A stretch of DNA of 51,881 nucleotides. Origin: Caulobacter vibrioides (lineage in GTDB: Bacteria; Pseudomonadota; Alphaproteobacteria; Caulobacterales; Caulobacteraceae). Of the stretch, positions 35,153 to 42,947 are shown in pieces. The position numbers were made by a program, and so were the translations under genes. Each line of letters starts with the position of its first letter. Position 1 is the stretch's first letter. The stretch is taken from positions 1 through 51,881 of the forward strand of contig LNIY01000086.1 in the NCBI GenBank assembly GCA_001449105.1, read 5' to 3'. The notes under the pieces were generated by a model, which was not told where the DNA came from, ran no database searches, and saw only the letters and a program-made list of their open reading frames with translations.

Positions 35153-36061
35153 ATGTCCCTGATCGGTGAAAAGCCGGCCCCCATCCCGGCCGGCGGCAAA
35201 AGCGAGCACATCAAGGACGGCACCGACGCCAGCTTCCTGGCCGACGTCATCGAGGCCTCGAAGACCCAGCCCGTCATCGTCGACTTCTGGGCCACCTGGT
35301 GCGGCCCCTGCCGCCAGCTGACCCCGGCGCTGGAGAAGGTGGTCACGGCCGCCAAGGGCGCAGTGAAGCTGGTCAAGATCGACGTCGACAAGAACCCAGG
35401 CTTCGCCGGCCAGCTGCGCGTGCAGTCGATTCCCACCGTCTACGCCTTCGTCGACGGCCAGCCCGTGGACGGCTTCCAGGGCGCCCTGCCCGAGAGCCAG
35501 GTGAAAGCCTTCGTCGACCGCATCTCGGGCCCGCCCGAGGCCGGCGCGGTGGACGAGCTGCTGGCCATGGCCAAGGAAAGCCTGGACGTCGAGGACCTGG
35601 GCGGCGCGGCCCAGGCCTTCGCCCAGGTGCTGCAGATGGAGCCCGACAACATCAAGGCCCTCGGCGGCCTGGCCCGCGTGTACCTCGCCGGCGGCGACAT
35701 GGAGCGCGCGGCCGAGATCGCCGCCATGGCGCCCGAGACCGCCAAGGACCCGGACCTGGAAAGCGTGCGCGCGGCCCTGAAGCTGGCCGAGGCCGCGCCG
35801 TCCGAGACCTCCGCCTTCGAACAGCGCCTGGCCGTCGACCCCGACGACCACGAGGCCCGCCTGGAGCTGGCCAGGGCCCTGGCCGGCGCCGGGCGGCTGG
35901 ACGAGGCCTGCGACCAGCTGCTGACCATCATCCAGCGCGACCGCACCTGGAACGACGACGCCGCCCGCAAGCAGCTGCTGACGGTGTTCGAGGCGGCCGG
36001 TCCGACCTCGGAAGTCGCCAAGCAGGGCCGCAAGCGCCTTTCGTCGATCCTCTTCAGCTAG
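35153..36061 (+). CDS. Thioredoxin-domain co-chaperone, YbbN/CnoX type
   Basis: 302 residues. The thioredoxin domain (about 25-130) keeps a redox-active CGPC in FWATWCGPCRQLTPALEKVV, unlike E. coli CnoX, where the motif is SxxC. IPTVYAFVDGQPVDGFQGA follows. Residues 145-300 are TPR-like helices (ALGGLARVYLAGGDMERAAE, EARLELARALAGAGRLDEAC). The start at 35153 has AGAAGAAG upstream. It starts the rightward group YbbN, LON-N, Trm112. Confidence 0.92.
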   Translation: MSLIGEKPAPIPAGGKSEHIKDGTDASFLADVIEASKTQPVIVDFWATWCGPCRQLTPALEKVVTAAKGAVKLVKIDVDKNPGFAGQLRVQSIPTVYAFVDGQPVDGFQGALPESQVKAFVDRISGPPEAGAVDELLAMAKESLDVEDLGGAAQAFAQVLQMEPDNIKALGGLARVYLAGGDMERAAEIAAMAPETAKDPDLESVRAALKLAEAAPSETSAFEQRLAVDPDDHEARLELARALAGAGRLDEACDQLLTIIQRDRTWNDDAARKQLLTVFEAAGPTSEVAKQGRKRLSSILFS

Positions 36062-36112
36062 GAAACCCCGGCGGGATCGCGCGTTCAGAACAGTCCAGTC
36101 AAGGAGGCCGCC

Positions 36113-36769
36113 ATGCCGGGCGTATACCGGAAGACCCTCGACCTGCCGCTGGTCATCCCCGTCTTTCCTCTGGACGGGGTGCTGCTGCTGCCCGGCGGGC
36201 AGCTGCCGTTGAACATCTTCGAGCCGCGCTATCTCAACATGCTCGACGACGCCATGTCGGGCGAGCGGATGATCGGCATGGTCCAGACCCGGCCCGGCGG
36301 CGACGCCACGCGGCCGGCCCTGGCCCCGATCGGCTGCGCGGGCCGGGTGACCAGCTTCGCCGAGACCAGCGACGGCCGCTATCTGATCACCCTGACCGGG
36401 GTGGCGCGGTTCCGGCTGGGCGAGGAACTGCCGGCGCGAACGCCCTATCGCCAGGTGCGGGCCGACTTCGCGCCGTACGACCTGGACCTGCGCGAGGATC
36501 AGCAGGAGGCGGTCGGCGACTCCGCGCCGCTGCTCAACGCCCTGCGCCGCTATCTCGACCACCGCGGCCTGGCCATCGACTGGAGCGAGGCCCAGGCCGC
36601 GCCGTCGGACGCGCTGATCAACAGCCTGGCCATGGCCCTGCCGTTCGATCCGCTGGAAAAGCAGGCCCTGCTGGAGGCCCGCACCCTCGCCGACCGCCGC
36701 AGCACTCTCGTGGCGCTGCTGGAGATCGACGCCGCCCAGGACGACGACGAGCCGCCTTCGGTGCAGTAG
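36113..36769 (+). CDS. LON peptidase N-terminal (substrate-binding) domain protein
   Basis: 218 residues, no ATPase or protease domain. LPLVIPVFPLDGVLLLPGGQ and LPLNIFEPRYLNMLDDAMSG open the PUA-like domain; RYLITLTGVARFRLGEEL and ADRRSTLVALLEID close the helical part. Such stand-alone LON-N proteins probably bind unfolded protein or act as adaptors; the role is not settled. It lies 51 bp after YbbN with AAGGAGG 7 nt before the ATG. Confidence 0.92.
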   Translation: MPGVYRKTLDLPLVIPVFPLDGVLLLPGGQLPLNIFEPRYLNMLDDAMSGERMIGMVQTRPGGDATRPALAPIGCAGRVTSFAETSDGRYLITLTGVARFRLGEELPARTPYRQVRADFAPYDLDLREDQQEAVGDSAPLLNALRRYLDHRGLAIDWSEAQAAPSDALINSLAMALPFDPLEKQALLEARTLADRRSTLVALLEIDAAQDDDEPPSVQ

Positions 36770-36781
36770 GGCCGTCGGGGT

Positions 36782-37189
36782 TTACGGCTTCACGGCGTCC
36801 CAGGCGGCCACCTGGTAGCCGTTTTCGGACAGGCATTGGGCGACGGCCGCCTTGTGCCGCTCGTCGAGCGCGGCGCGCTGGCCCTTCGTGCCCTTGGCCT
36901 TGTCGTAGGGAACCTTCAGCACCAGGCCCGTGGGGCCGGGCTCCAGGTCGCGGGCCGTGGCGCTGGCGGGGTGCACCTTGAAGCCGCTGGTCTTGCCCGC
37001 GCGCACCTCGTCGCGGCACGAGGCGAAGGTGCTGGCGAAGGCCTTCTCGTCGCTGGCCTGGGTCGAAAGGCGCGGGCTGTAGGCGTTTTCGGCGCCGCCC
37101 ATCGAGCCGCCCATGGAGCCGCAAGCGGCCAGGGTCAGGGTGCTGGTGGCCACGGCGGCGGCCAGGAAGGTCCGTTCGATGACGGTCAT
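36782..37189 (-). CDS. Small lipoprotein, unknown function
   Basis: 135 residues. MTVIERTFLAAAVATSTLT runs to lipobox LAAC (Cys23), followed by a Gly/Ser/Met-rich linker (GSMGGSMGGAENAYS). The mature domain has Cys at FASCRDEVRAG and AQCLSENGYQ, probably a disulfide, and ends WDAVKP. The start at 37189 is where the signal peptide begins. I do not recognise the family. It faces the LON-N gene end to end with 12 bp between stops. Confidence 0.7.
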   Translation of the reverse strand: MTVIERTFLAAAVATSTLTLAACGSMGGSMGGAENAYSPRLSTQASDEKAFASTFASCRDEVRAGKTSGFKVHPASATARDLEPGPTGLVLKVPYDKAKGTKGQRAALDERHKAAVAQCLSENGYQVAAWDAVKP

Positions 37190-37260
37190 GTGGCTATCCG
37201 GGATCGTTGTTATCGCTCCTGCGACAACCGCGACCTTGCATCGGAGGTTCCGCGCGGGGT

Positions 37261-37288
37261 TTGCAGATTGCATACCCCGATCTAGAAC
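37261..37288 (+). promoter_or_regulatory. Predicted leaderless promoter for the Trm112 gene
   Basis: TTGCAGA (37261-37267), a 13 bp spacer, and TCTAGAAC (37281-37288), which matches GCTANAWC at 7 of 8 positions. The -10 box ends 6 nt before the ATG at 37295, and the 6 nt (AGCGCC) hold no Shine-Dalgarno. Confidence 0.6.
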
Positions 37289-37294
37289 AGCGCC

Positions 37295-37501
37295 ATGACC
37301 GCCGCTCCTCCGCCCCCGCCCGTCGACGTCGATCCGCGCCTGCTGGAGGTGCTGGTCTGCCCGGTGACCCGCGCGCCGCTGTTCTACGACCGCGCCCGCG
37401 GCGAACTGGTCAGCCACACGGCCAAGCTCGCCTACCCGATCCGCGACGGCGTGCCGATCATGCTGCCGGAAGAAGCCCGCAGCCTGGCGGACGGGGAGTA
37501 G
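37295..37501 (+). CDS. Trm112-family protein
   Basis: 68 residues. [20 protein letters not shown], then [20 protein letters not shown] is the YcaR/Trm112 signature. Only one of the zinc-binding cysteines is kept, as in other proteobacterial members, so zinc is doubtful. Trm112 proteins are small activators of methyltransferases in eukaryotes and archaea; the bacterial partner is not established. The Pro-rich start ([11 protein letters not shown]) may be a flexible tail. Confidence 0.9.
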   Translation: MTAAPPPPPVDVDPRLLEVLVCPVTRAPLFYDRARGELVSHTAKLAYPIRDGVPIMLPEEARSLADGE

Positions 37502-37510
37502 GTCGGCGCT

Positions 37511-37613
37511 GACCCCCTCCGGCCCTCCGGGCCACCTCCCCCAGCGGGGGAGGATCTATCGCCGCAGATGCTCCCCCTCTGGGGGAGCTGTCGCGGAGCG
37601 ACTGAGGGGGTTC
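37511..37613. repeat. Composite palindromic intergenic element (GGGGGAG type)
   Basis: It fills the gap between two convergent genes. The ends GACCCCCTC and GAGGGGGTTC are inverted. Two internal hairpins are CCTCCCCC-AGC-GGGGGAGG (37535-37553) and CTCCCCC-TCT-GGGGGAG (37571-37587). It is built like the 26483-26627 element. The TAG of the UbiH-type gene lies at its right edge. Confidence 0.8.
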
Positions 37614-38863
37614 TACAGCGCCGTCCCGCGCAACAATTTCGGCAGGTCGCCCACCCCGCCGCCGGCCTCATGCATGAAGAACCGGCGCGCCGGCGCGATG
37701 CGGTTGACCGCCGCCATGCCGATCCCGCGCGCGGCGCGCAGCAGCGGGTTGTCGTTCGAGAACAGTCGCACGAAGCCGTCGAAGGCCAGGGCGTTGGTGA
37801 CGTTGTCGAACCGCCGCCAGCGGGCGTAGCGCTCCAGCGTCGCCTCGGCGCCGATGTCCTCGCCGTTGCGGATCGCCTCGACCACCACCTCGGCCAGGGC
37901 CGCGGCGTCCTTGAGGCCCAGGTTCAGGCCCTGGCCGGCGATCGGGTGCACGCCGTGGGCGGCGTCGCCGATCAAAGCCAGGCGCGGCGCGGTCAGGCGC
38001 TCGGCCAGCGACAGCGACAGCGGATAGACGAACACCGGCCCGGCCATCTCGACCTGACCCAGGAAGTCGCCGAACCGGCGCATCAGGTGGGCGTGGAAGG
38101 CCTCGGGCGAGGCGTGGCGCAGGGCCTCGCCGCGCGCGGTGCTCTCGGTCCAGACCAGGCTGGCGCGATTGTCGGTCAGCGGCAGGATGGCGAACGGACC
38201 GCTGGGCAGGAAGTATTCGTGCGCCACGCCCTCGTGAGGGTGCTGCATCTTCACCGTGGCGACGACGCCGCTCTGGCCGTAGCCCCAGCCGATGTCGCCG
38301 ATGCCGGCCGCCTTGCGCAGGGCCGAGTTGCGGCCTTCGGCGCTGACCGCCAGCGGCGCGCTCAGCACCCGGCCGTCGGTAAGCGTCACGCGGGCTTCGG
38401 CGGCGTCGACCTCCAGGCCCGCCGCGCCGGCCGGGGCGATGACCTCGATGCCCTTGTCGATGGCCACCTTGGACAGCGCCGCGCGGATCTGGCGGTTCTC
38501 GACCAGATAGCCCAGGGGCTCGCCTTCCGAGCGGTCGGCGATCTCGCCGCTGTCGAAGCGCAGGAAGAACGGCGAGGGCTTGCCCGAGGCCGCCCCCGGC
38601 GCCTTGCCGTCGGTGACCAGGATCTGCTCGATGCGCTGGGCGTGGGGGGCCAGGGCCTCGCCCGCGCCGATCGCCCGCCACTGACGGAACGACGAATAGG
38701 CGATCGCCGAGGAGCGGCCGTCGAAGGTCGGGGCCAGCTGGGCGTCGAAGGGCTGGGGATCGACCAGCAGCGGCTTCACCCCGGCCGAGGCCAGGGCGAG
38801 CGCCAGGGTCGTGCCGGCCATGCCGGCTCCCGCGATGATGACGTCGGCGTCGGGCTTGCGCAT
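37613..38863 (-). CDS. FAD-dependent hydroxylase, UbiH/UbiF/COQ6 family
   Basis: 416 residues. VIIAGAGMAGTTLALALASAG is the FAD Rossmann motif; VSAEGRNSALRKAAGIG and LIGDAAHGVHPIAGQGLNLGLKD are the second and third FAD motifs of aromatic hydroxylases, and the latter is specific to ubiquinone hydroxylases. It adds a hydroxyl group to the ubiquinone ring precursor. Start at the ATG at 38863, directly before the FAD motif; the longer frame to 39055 has no homology. It is divergent from asd. Confidence 0.9.
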   Translation of the reverse strand: MRKPDADVIIAGAGMAGTTLALALASAGVKPLLVDPQPFDAQLAPTFDGRSSAIAYSSFRQWRAIGAGEALAPHAQRIEQILVTDGKAPGAASGKPSPFFLRFDSGEIADRSEGEPLGYLVENRQIRAALSKVAIDKGIEVIAPAGAAGLEVDAAEARVTLTDGRVLSAPLAVSAEGRNSALRKAAGIGDIGWGYGQSGVVATVKMQHPHEGVAHEYFLPSGPFAILPLTDNRASLVWTESTARGEALRHASPEAFHAHLMRRFGDFLGQVEMAGPVFVYPLSLSLAERLTAPRLALIGDAAHGVHPIAGQGLNLGLKDAAALAEVVVEAIRNGEDIGAEATLERYARWRRFDNVTNALAFDGFVRLFSNDNPLLRAARGIGMAAVNRIAPARRFFMHEAGGGVGDLPKLLRGTAL

Positions 38864-38915
38864 GGCGTGGGTATGCGCCCGGCGCGGGCTGGCTGTCCAG
38901 TTGGACGAAGGGTCC

Positions 38916-39044
38916 GGCGACCCCTTAGGGAGTCGCCCGCCCGTCCCCATATATGGCCCCGCAAGATTTTTCCTCCGAGCGCGGCCATGCGCCGCCATCT
39001 TTGGAAAGCCATGCCCTTGCCTACCCGCGTTACGAGGCGTAACG
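38916..39044. promoter_or_regulatory. ubiH-asd divergent region with two palindromes
   Basis: CGTTACG-AGG-CGTAACG (39028-39044) is a perfect 7 bp inverted repeat 46 bp before the asd start. GGCGAC and GTCGCC (38916-38937) form a second, looser one around CCCTTAGGGA. CCATATATGG (38947-38956) is a 10 bp palindrome in the AT-rich middle. The 39028 site is the best operator candidate for asd. Confidence 0.45.
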
Positions 39045-39090
39045 GGACGGCGCATTTCCCCTTGTCGGGGCTGAAAGATTGGAGACTGCG

Positions 39091-40119
39091 ATGGGTTACC
39101 GGGTCGCCGTGGTCGGCGCCACGGGCAACGTGGGCCGCGAGATGTTCAACATCCTCGAGGAAGTGAAATTCCCCGTGGAGAAGATGCACGCCATCGCCTC
39201 GCGCAAATCCATCGGCACCGAGGTCTCGTTCGGCAACCAGATCCTCAAGTGCGAGGACCTGGAGCAGTTCGACTTCTCGAAGGTCGACATCGTGCTGATG
39301 AGCGCCGGCGGCTCGATTTCGGCCGCCTGGGGCGAGAAGATCGGCGCGGCCGGTCCGATCGTCATCGACAACTCCAGCCACTTCCGGATGGACCCGGACG
39401 TGCCGCTGGTGGTGCCGGAAGTGAACCCGGACGCCGTCAACTCGATCCCCAAGAACATCATCGCCAACCCCAACTGCTCGACCGCCCAGCTGGTGGTGGC
39501 GCTGAAGCCGCTGCACGACGAGGTGCCGATCAAGCGCGTGGTGGTGTCGACCTACCAGTCGGTTTCCGGCGCGGGCAAGGAAGGCATGGACGAGCTGTGG
39601 GACCAGACCAAGGGCGTCTTCGTCCTGGGCGCGCCCGAGCCGAAGAAGTTCACCAAGCAGATCGCCTTCAACGTCATCCCCCACATCGACGTCTTCATGG
39701 ACGACGGCTTCACCAAGGAAGAGTGGAAGATGACCGTCGAGACCCAGAAGATCCTGGATCCGGCCATCCAGCTGGTCGCCACCTGCGTGCGCGTGCCGGT
39801 GATGGTGGGCCACTCGGAGTCGGTCAACATCGAGTTCACCGGCCCGCTGGACGAGGACGACGCCCGCGAGATCCTGCGCGACGCCGAAGGGATCGTCGTG
39901 GTCGATAAGCGCGAGAACGGCGGCTACATCACGCCGAAGGAAAGCCAGGGCGAGTTCCCGGTCTACGTGTCGCGCATCCGCAAGGACCCGACCGTCGAGC
40001 ACGGCATCGCCCTCTGGTGCGTCGCCGACAACCTGCGAAAGGGCGCGGCCCTGAACGCCGTGCAGATCGCCCAGCTGCTGCACGACAAGGGCCTGATCAA
40101 GCAGAAGACCCCGGCCTAG
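39091..40119 (+). CDS. asd: Aspartate-semialdehyde dehydrogenase
   Basis: 342 residues. GYRVAVVGATGNVGREMFNI binds NADP; the catalytic Cys129 is in IANPNCSTAQLVVALKPL; STYQSVSGAGKEGMDEL and CVRVPVMVGHSESVNIEF (with the catalytic His) are further family blocks. It reduces aspartyl phosphate to the semialdehyde for lysine/diaminopimelate, threonine and methionine. The ATG at 39091 has GGAG 6 nt upstream; the TTG at 39079 overlaps that site and is rejected. Confidence 0.97.
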   Translation: MGYRVAVVGATGNVGREMFNILEEVKFPVEKMHAIASRKSIGTEVSFGNQILKCEDLEQFDFSKVDIVLMSAGGSISAAWGEKIGAAGPIVIDNSSHFRMDPDVPLVVPEVNPDAVNSIPKNIIANPNCSTAQLVVALKPLHDEVPIKRVVVSTYQSVSGAGKEGMDELWDQTKGVFVLGAPEPKKFTKQIAFNVIPHIDVFMDDGFTKEEWKMTVETQKILDPAIQLVATCVRVPVMVGHSESVNIEFTGPLDEDDAREILRDAEGIVVVDKRENGGYITPKESQGEFPVYVSRIRKDPTVEHGIALWCVADNLRKGAALNAVQIAQLLHDKGLIKQKTPA

Positions 40120-40162
40120 GACGACTTCCCCCGTCGTCCTTCCGCCAGCGGAGGGACGACGG
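40118..40162 (+). terminator. Two mutually exclusive hairpins after asd
   Basis: AGGACGAC (40118-40125) pairs with GTCGTCCT (40133-40140). The same GTCGTCC also belongs to a second, longer stem: 40131-40145 pairs with 40148-40162 at 14 of 15 positions. Only one can form at a time. The first overlaps the asd stop codon. There is no U-tract, so this may be a processing or weak termination site. Confidence 0.5.
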
Positions 40163-40270
40163 GAACCGCCTTTCGGCGATGCTTCGCACCCTCCAGCCGC
40201 GCGGGCCCGCAAGATGTGGGCGGACAGCGGGATCCCTATCTGTCAGATCCCCCCGCGAAAGGTGCGGTCC

Positions 40271-41176
40271 ATGCCTCCCAGTACGTCAAGCGACGCGCGT
40301 TCGGCCTATCTCGCCGGCGTCGGCTGCTATCTGCTCTGGGGCTTCCTGCCCCTCTATTTCCACACGCTGTCGATCATGGGCGTGACCTCGTTCGAGATGA
40401 TCGCGCATCGGACGCTGTGGTCGGTGATCTGGGCCGGGGGCCTGGTGCTGCTGGCCCGCCAGGGCGGCCAGGTGGGCGAGGTGCTGCGCCAGCCCAAGAC
40501 CCTGGGCATTCTGCTGCTGTCGACCCTGGCGATCTTCGGCAACTGGACGATCTACGTGCTGGCGGTGAACGCCGGCCGGGTGATCGAGGCCAGCCTCGGC
40601 TACTACATCAACCCGCTGATGAACATGGCGGCCGGCGCCCTGCTGTTTCGCGAGCGCATGAGCACCGAGGGCAAGGTCGCCATCGGCCTGGCCGCCGTGG
40701 GCGTCGCCATCCAGACCATCGCCCTGGGCCATCTGCCGCTGGTGTCGCTGGGCCTGGCCCTGAGCTTCTGCATCTATGCGATCCTCAAGAAGCAGGTGAA
40801 GGCCGACGCCCAGACGGGCCTCTTCATCGAGTGCGCGTATCTGGCCATCCCCGGCCTGCTCTATGTCTGGCATCTGCAAGCCTCGGGCGCGGGCCACTTC
40901 ACCCAGGACGCCCGGACGGCGATCCTGCTGCTGGCCGCCGGCCCGGCCACCGTCGTGCCGCTGGCCCTGTTCGCCTGGTCGGCCCGCCGCCTGCCGCTGA
41001 GCGCCATGGGCTTCCTGCAGTTCATCGCTCCCACTTTGCAGTTCCTGCTGGGCGTGTTCCTCGGCGAGGCCTTCACGCCGCTGCGGGCGCTGTCGTTCGT
41101 GTTCATCTGGCTGGGCGTGGCCGCTTTCGCCTATGGGGCTTGGAAGCGCACGCGGACGGCGCCGGCGAAGGCCTGA
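40271..41176 (+). CDS. rarD: EamA-family transporter RarD
   Basis: 301 residues with about ten hydrophobic helices. SAYLAGVGCYLLWGFLPLYF, HRTLWSVIWAGGLVLL, ASLGYYINPLMNMAAGALLF and ERMSTEGKVAIGLAAVGVAI are the RarD signature. It is an inner-membrane drug/metabolite-type permease; the substrate is unknown. The ATG at 40271 is preferred to that at 40214, because it has AAAGGTG upstream and the extra 19 residues lack homology. Confidence 0.9.
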   Translation: MPPSTSSDARSAYLAGVGCYLLWGFLPLYFHTLSIMGVTSFEMIAHRTLWSVIWAGGLVLLARQGGQVGEVLRQPKTLGILLLSTLAIFGNWTIYVLAVNAGRVIEASLGYYINPLMNMAAGALLFRERMSTEGKVAIGLAAVGVAIQTIALGHLPLVSLGLALSFCIYAILKKQVKADAQTGLFIECAYLAIPGLLYVWHLQASGAGHFTQDARTAILLLAAGPATVVPLALFAWSARRLPLSAMGFLQFIAPTLQFLLGVFLGEAFTPLRALSFVFIWLGVAAFAYGAWKRTRTAPAKA

Positions 41177-41215
41177 ACCTTGGCCGCTGCGAAACGTTGG
41201 TCAATTTGTCGCACC

Positions 41216-41239
41216 GCCGCCGGCTTTTAAGTCGGCGGC
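41216..41239. terminator. Hairpin between rarD and the 109-residue gene
   Basis: GCCGCCGGC and GTCGGCGGC pair with one mismatch around TTTTAA. It ends 48 bp before the next start. There is no T-tract after it, so it may be a leader hairpin of the next gene instead of a terminator. Confidence 0.35.
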
Positions 41240-41287
41240 AAGACGCGCTGCGTCAGGTATGGCGACAGACTTAATGCTGGGGGAACC

Positions 41288-41617
41288 ATGTCCACGGAAA
41301 CCATCACCACGCCCGATCTGGCCGCCGTGCTCGAGGCCCTGTCGGTCGAGATGTCATTGGCCGCCGAAGCCTGCGGCCACCTGGACAGCGCGCTCGGCAA
41401 GATCCTCGAGAACACCCCGCCGGAATCGCGCATGGCCGTGATGCAGGAGCTGCACACGGTCGACCACCTGGCCCAGCACATCACCGCCATCACCGACTTC
41501 ACCGCCAAGCTGGTGCAGTCCGCCCCGGAAGGCGTGCCGCTGGCCGTGCAGGACGCCCTGTCGACCATCACCCTGGGCGCGGTGGCCGAGCGTCTGAAGG
41601 GACGGCTGGGGGTTTAA
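41288..41617 (+). CDS. Conserved-looking helical protein of unknown function, 109 residues
   Basis: No signal peptide or membrane segment. The sequence is predicted all-helical with heptad-like leucines: TPDLAAVLEALSVEMSLAAE, GHLDSALGKILENTP, MAVMQELHTVDHLAQHITAI and LAVQDALSTITLGAVAERLK. GGGGGA precedes the ATG by 3-8 nt. Codon use matches its neighbours. The helical Gln/His-containing middle recalls small four-helix or CheZ-like proteins, but I cannot support an assignment. Confidence 0.7.
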   Translation: MSTETITTPDLAAVLEALSVEMSLAAEACGHLDSALGKILENTPPESRMAVMQELHTVDHLAQHITAITDFTAKLVQSAPEGVPLAVQDALSTITLGAVAERLKGRLGV

Positions 41618-41634
41618 GACCAGCCTCTCCTCCG

Positions 41635-41737
41635 TTCACCCCCGCGAAGGCGGGGGCCCAAGCCGAGCTAGCGGCTCGTTCCGGATCCGTCCTGACGAGC
41701 CGCTTGGATCCCCGCCTTCGCGGGGAAGATCGGTGAA
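41635..41737. repeat. Composite palindromic intergenic element (CCCCGCG type)
   Basis: Ends TTCACC and GGTGAA are inverted. Next inside are CCCCCGC-GAAG-GCGGGGG and CCCCGCCTTCGCGGGG. The centre holds AGCGGCTCGT (41670-41679) and ACGAGCCGCT (41695-41704), a perfect 10 bp inverted repeat. It separates the 109-residue gene from the convergent serine hydrolase. Confidence 0.8.
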
Positions 41738-41741
41738 GATG

Positions 41742-42881
41742 TCAAAGGCTGGCGTAGGCCGCCTTGATCAGGCTCACCGCGCGCGGGTCGCCGATCAGCT
41801 CGTTGCCCTGGCGGTTCATCACATAGGAGCCCGAGACCCCGGTCTTCGGATCGGCGAAGGCGCAGGAGCCGCCCCAGCCCGAATGGCCGAAGGCGTCGGG
41901 CGTCGGGCCGTAGAAGAAGTTGGGCGTGTTGCGCATGAAGCCCGCGCCCCAGCTGATCTGGTAGGGCAGCACGAGGTCCTGGCCGGCGATGCGCTCGGCC
42001 CGCGCCTTCTCCATCGTCTCCGGCGACAGCACCTTGACGCCGTCCAGCGTTCCGCCGCTGGCCAGGGCGCCCATCAGGCGGGCCAGGGAATGGGCGGTGG
42101 CGTGGCCGTTGGCCGAGGGGATCTCGGCCCGCCGCCACTCGGCCGTGCCGCGGCCGCCCGGCGCGGCCCACTTGGTCATGAAAGCGGCCTTCACCGCGTC
42201 GTTGATCTCGCCGAACTTCGGGAAGGCGGTCGGCCGCATCAGGTCGGCGCAGCGGTGATGCTCGCTGTCGGGCAGGCCGATCCAGATGTCGAGGCCCAGC
42301 GGCTGGGCCAGGTCCTCGCGCAGCGCCGCGCCCATGGTCCGGCCGTCGACACGGCGGAAGATTTCGCCGGCCGTGAAGCCGAAGGTCACCGGGTGATAGC
42401 CGCTGGCCGAGCCGACCGGCCACAGCGGCGCCATGGCCGCCAGCTTCGCGGTCGTCGCCTGCCAGTCGAACCAGATGGCCGGATCGACCTCGTCGAGGAA
42501 ACCCGACAGGCCGTCCTGGTGCGACATGACCTGGCCGACGGTGACGTCCTGCTTGCCGGCTTGGGCGAACTCCGGCCAGACCGAAGCCACGGTCTGGTCG
42601 TAGGTCAGCTTGCCCTGGTCGACCAGGCGCGCGACCAGCAGGGCGGCGATCGCCTTGGTGGTCGAGAACAGCGGGGTCAGGGTGTCGGGCCCGAAGGCGA
42701 CCTGGTGCTTGCGGTCCGCATAGCCGGCCATCAGGTCGACCACCACCTCGCCGTCGACGGCCAGGGTGAAGCGCGCGCCCAGTTCGCCGCCGCCCGGCGA
42801 GGCCGGATCGAAATTGGCCTCGAAGGCGTCATAGACCTGGGCGAACGGGGCGGGGCAGACGCCGGTGATGTCGAGGCTCAT
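41742..42881 (-). CDS. Serine hydrolase, beta-lactamase/EstB family
   Basis: 379 residues, no signal peptide, so cytoplasmic and more likely an esterase than a beta-lactamase. The nucleophile motif STTK (Ser73, Lys76) is in PLFSTTKAIAALLVARLVDQ. A Tyr motif appears in SASGYHPVTFGFTAGE, and FGHSGWGGSCAFADP replaces the third beta-lactamase motif, as in EstA/EstB and class C-like esterases. It probably cleaves short esters or amides. A GCTAGACG box 7 nt upstream of the ATG suggests a leaderless transcript. Confidence 0.9.
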   Translation of the reverse strand: MSLDITGVCPAPFAQVYDAFEANFDPASPGGGELGARFTLAVDGEVVVDLMAGYADRKHQVAFGPDTLTPLFSTTKAIAALLVARLVDQGKLTYDQTVASVWPEFAQAGKQDVTVGQVMSHQDGLSGFLDEVDPAIWFDWQATTAKLAAMAPLWPVGSASGYHPVTFGFTAGEIFRRVDGRTMGAALREDLAQPLGLDIWIGLPDSEHHRCADLMRPTAFPKFGEINDAVKAAFMTKWAAPGGRGTAEWRRAEIPSANGHATAHSLARLMGALASGGTLDGVKVLSPETMEKARAERIAGQDLVLPYQISWGAGFMRNTPNFFYGPTPDAFGHSGWGGSCAFADPKTGVSGSYVMNRQGNELIGDPRAVSLIKAAYASL

Positions 42882-42896
42882 GAAGTTTCGTCTAGC
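42882..42896 (-). promoter_or_regulatory. Candidate -10 box of the serine hydrolase promoter
   Basis: On the minus strand GCTAGACG is followed by AAACTTC and the ATG at 42881. Six of eight positions fit GCTANAWC. No ribosome-binding site is visible, so a leaderless mRNA is likely if this box is used. Confidence 0.35.
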
Positions 42897-42947
42897 CCGC
42901 CGGGCCGGGGTTTGTCATCCGAAGGAACGCGTAACCGGAGCCCGCCG

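Noticed and set aside
39079..39090. TTG start for asd at 39079
   Set aside because: The GGAG ribosome-binding site at 39081-39084 lies within that extension and serves the ATG at 39091.
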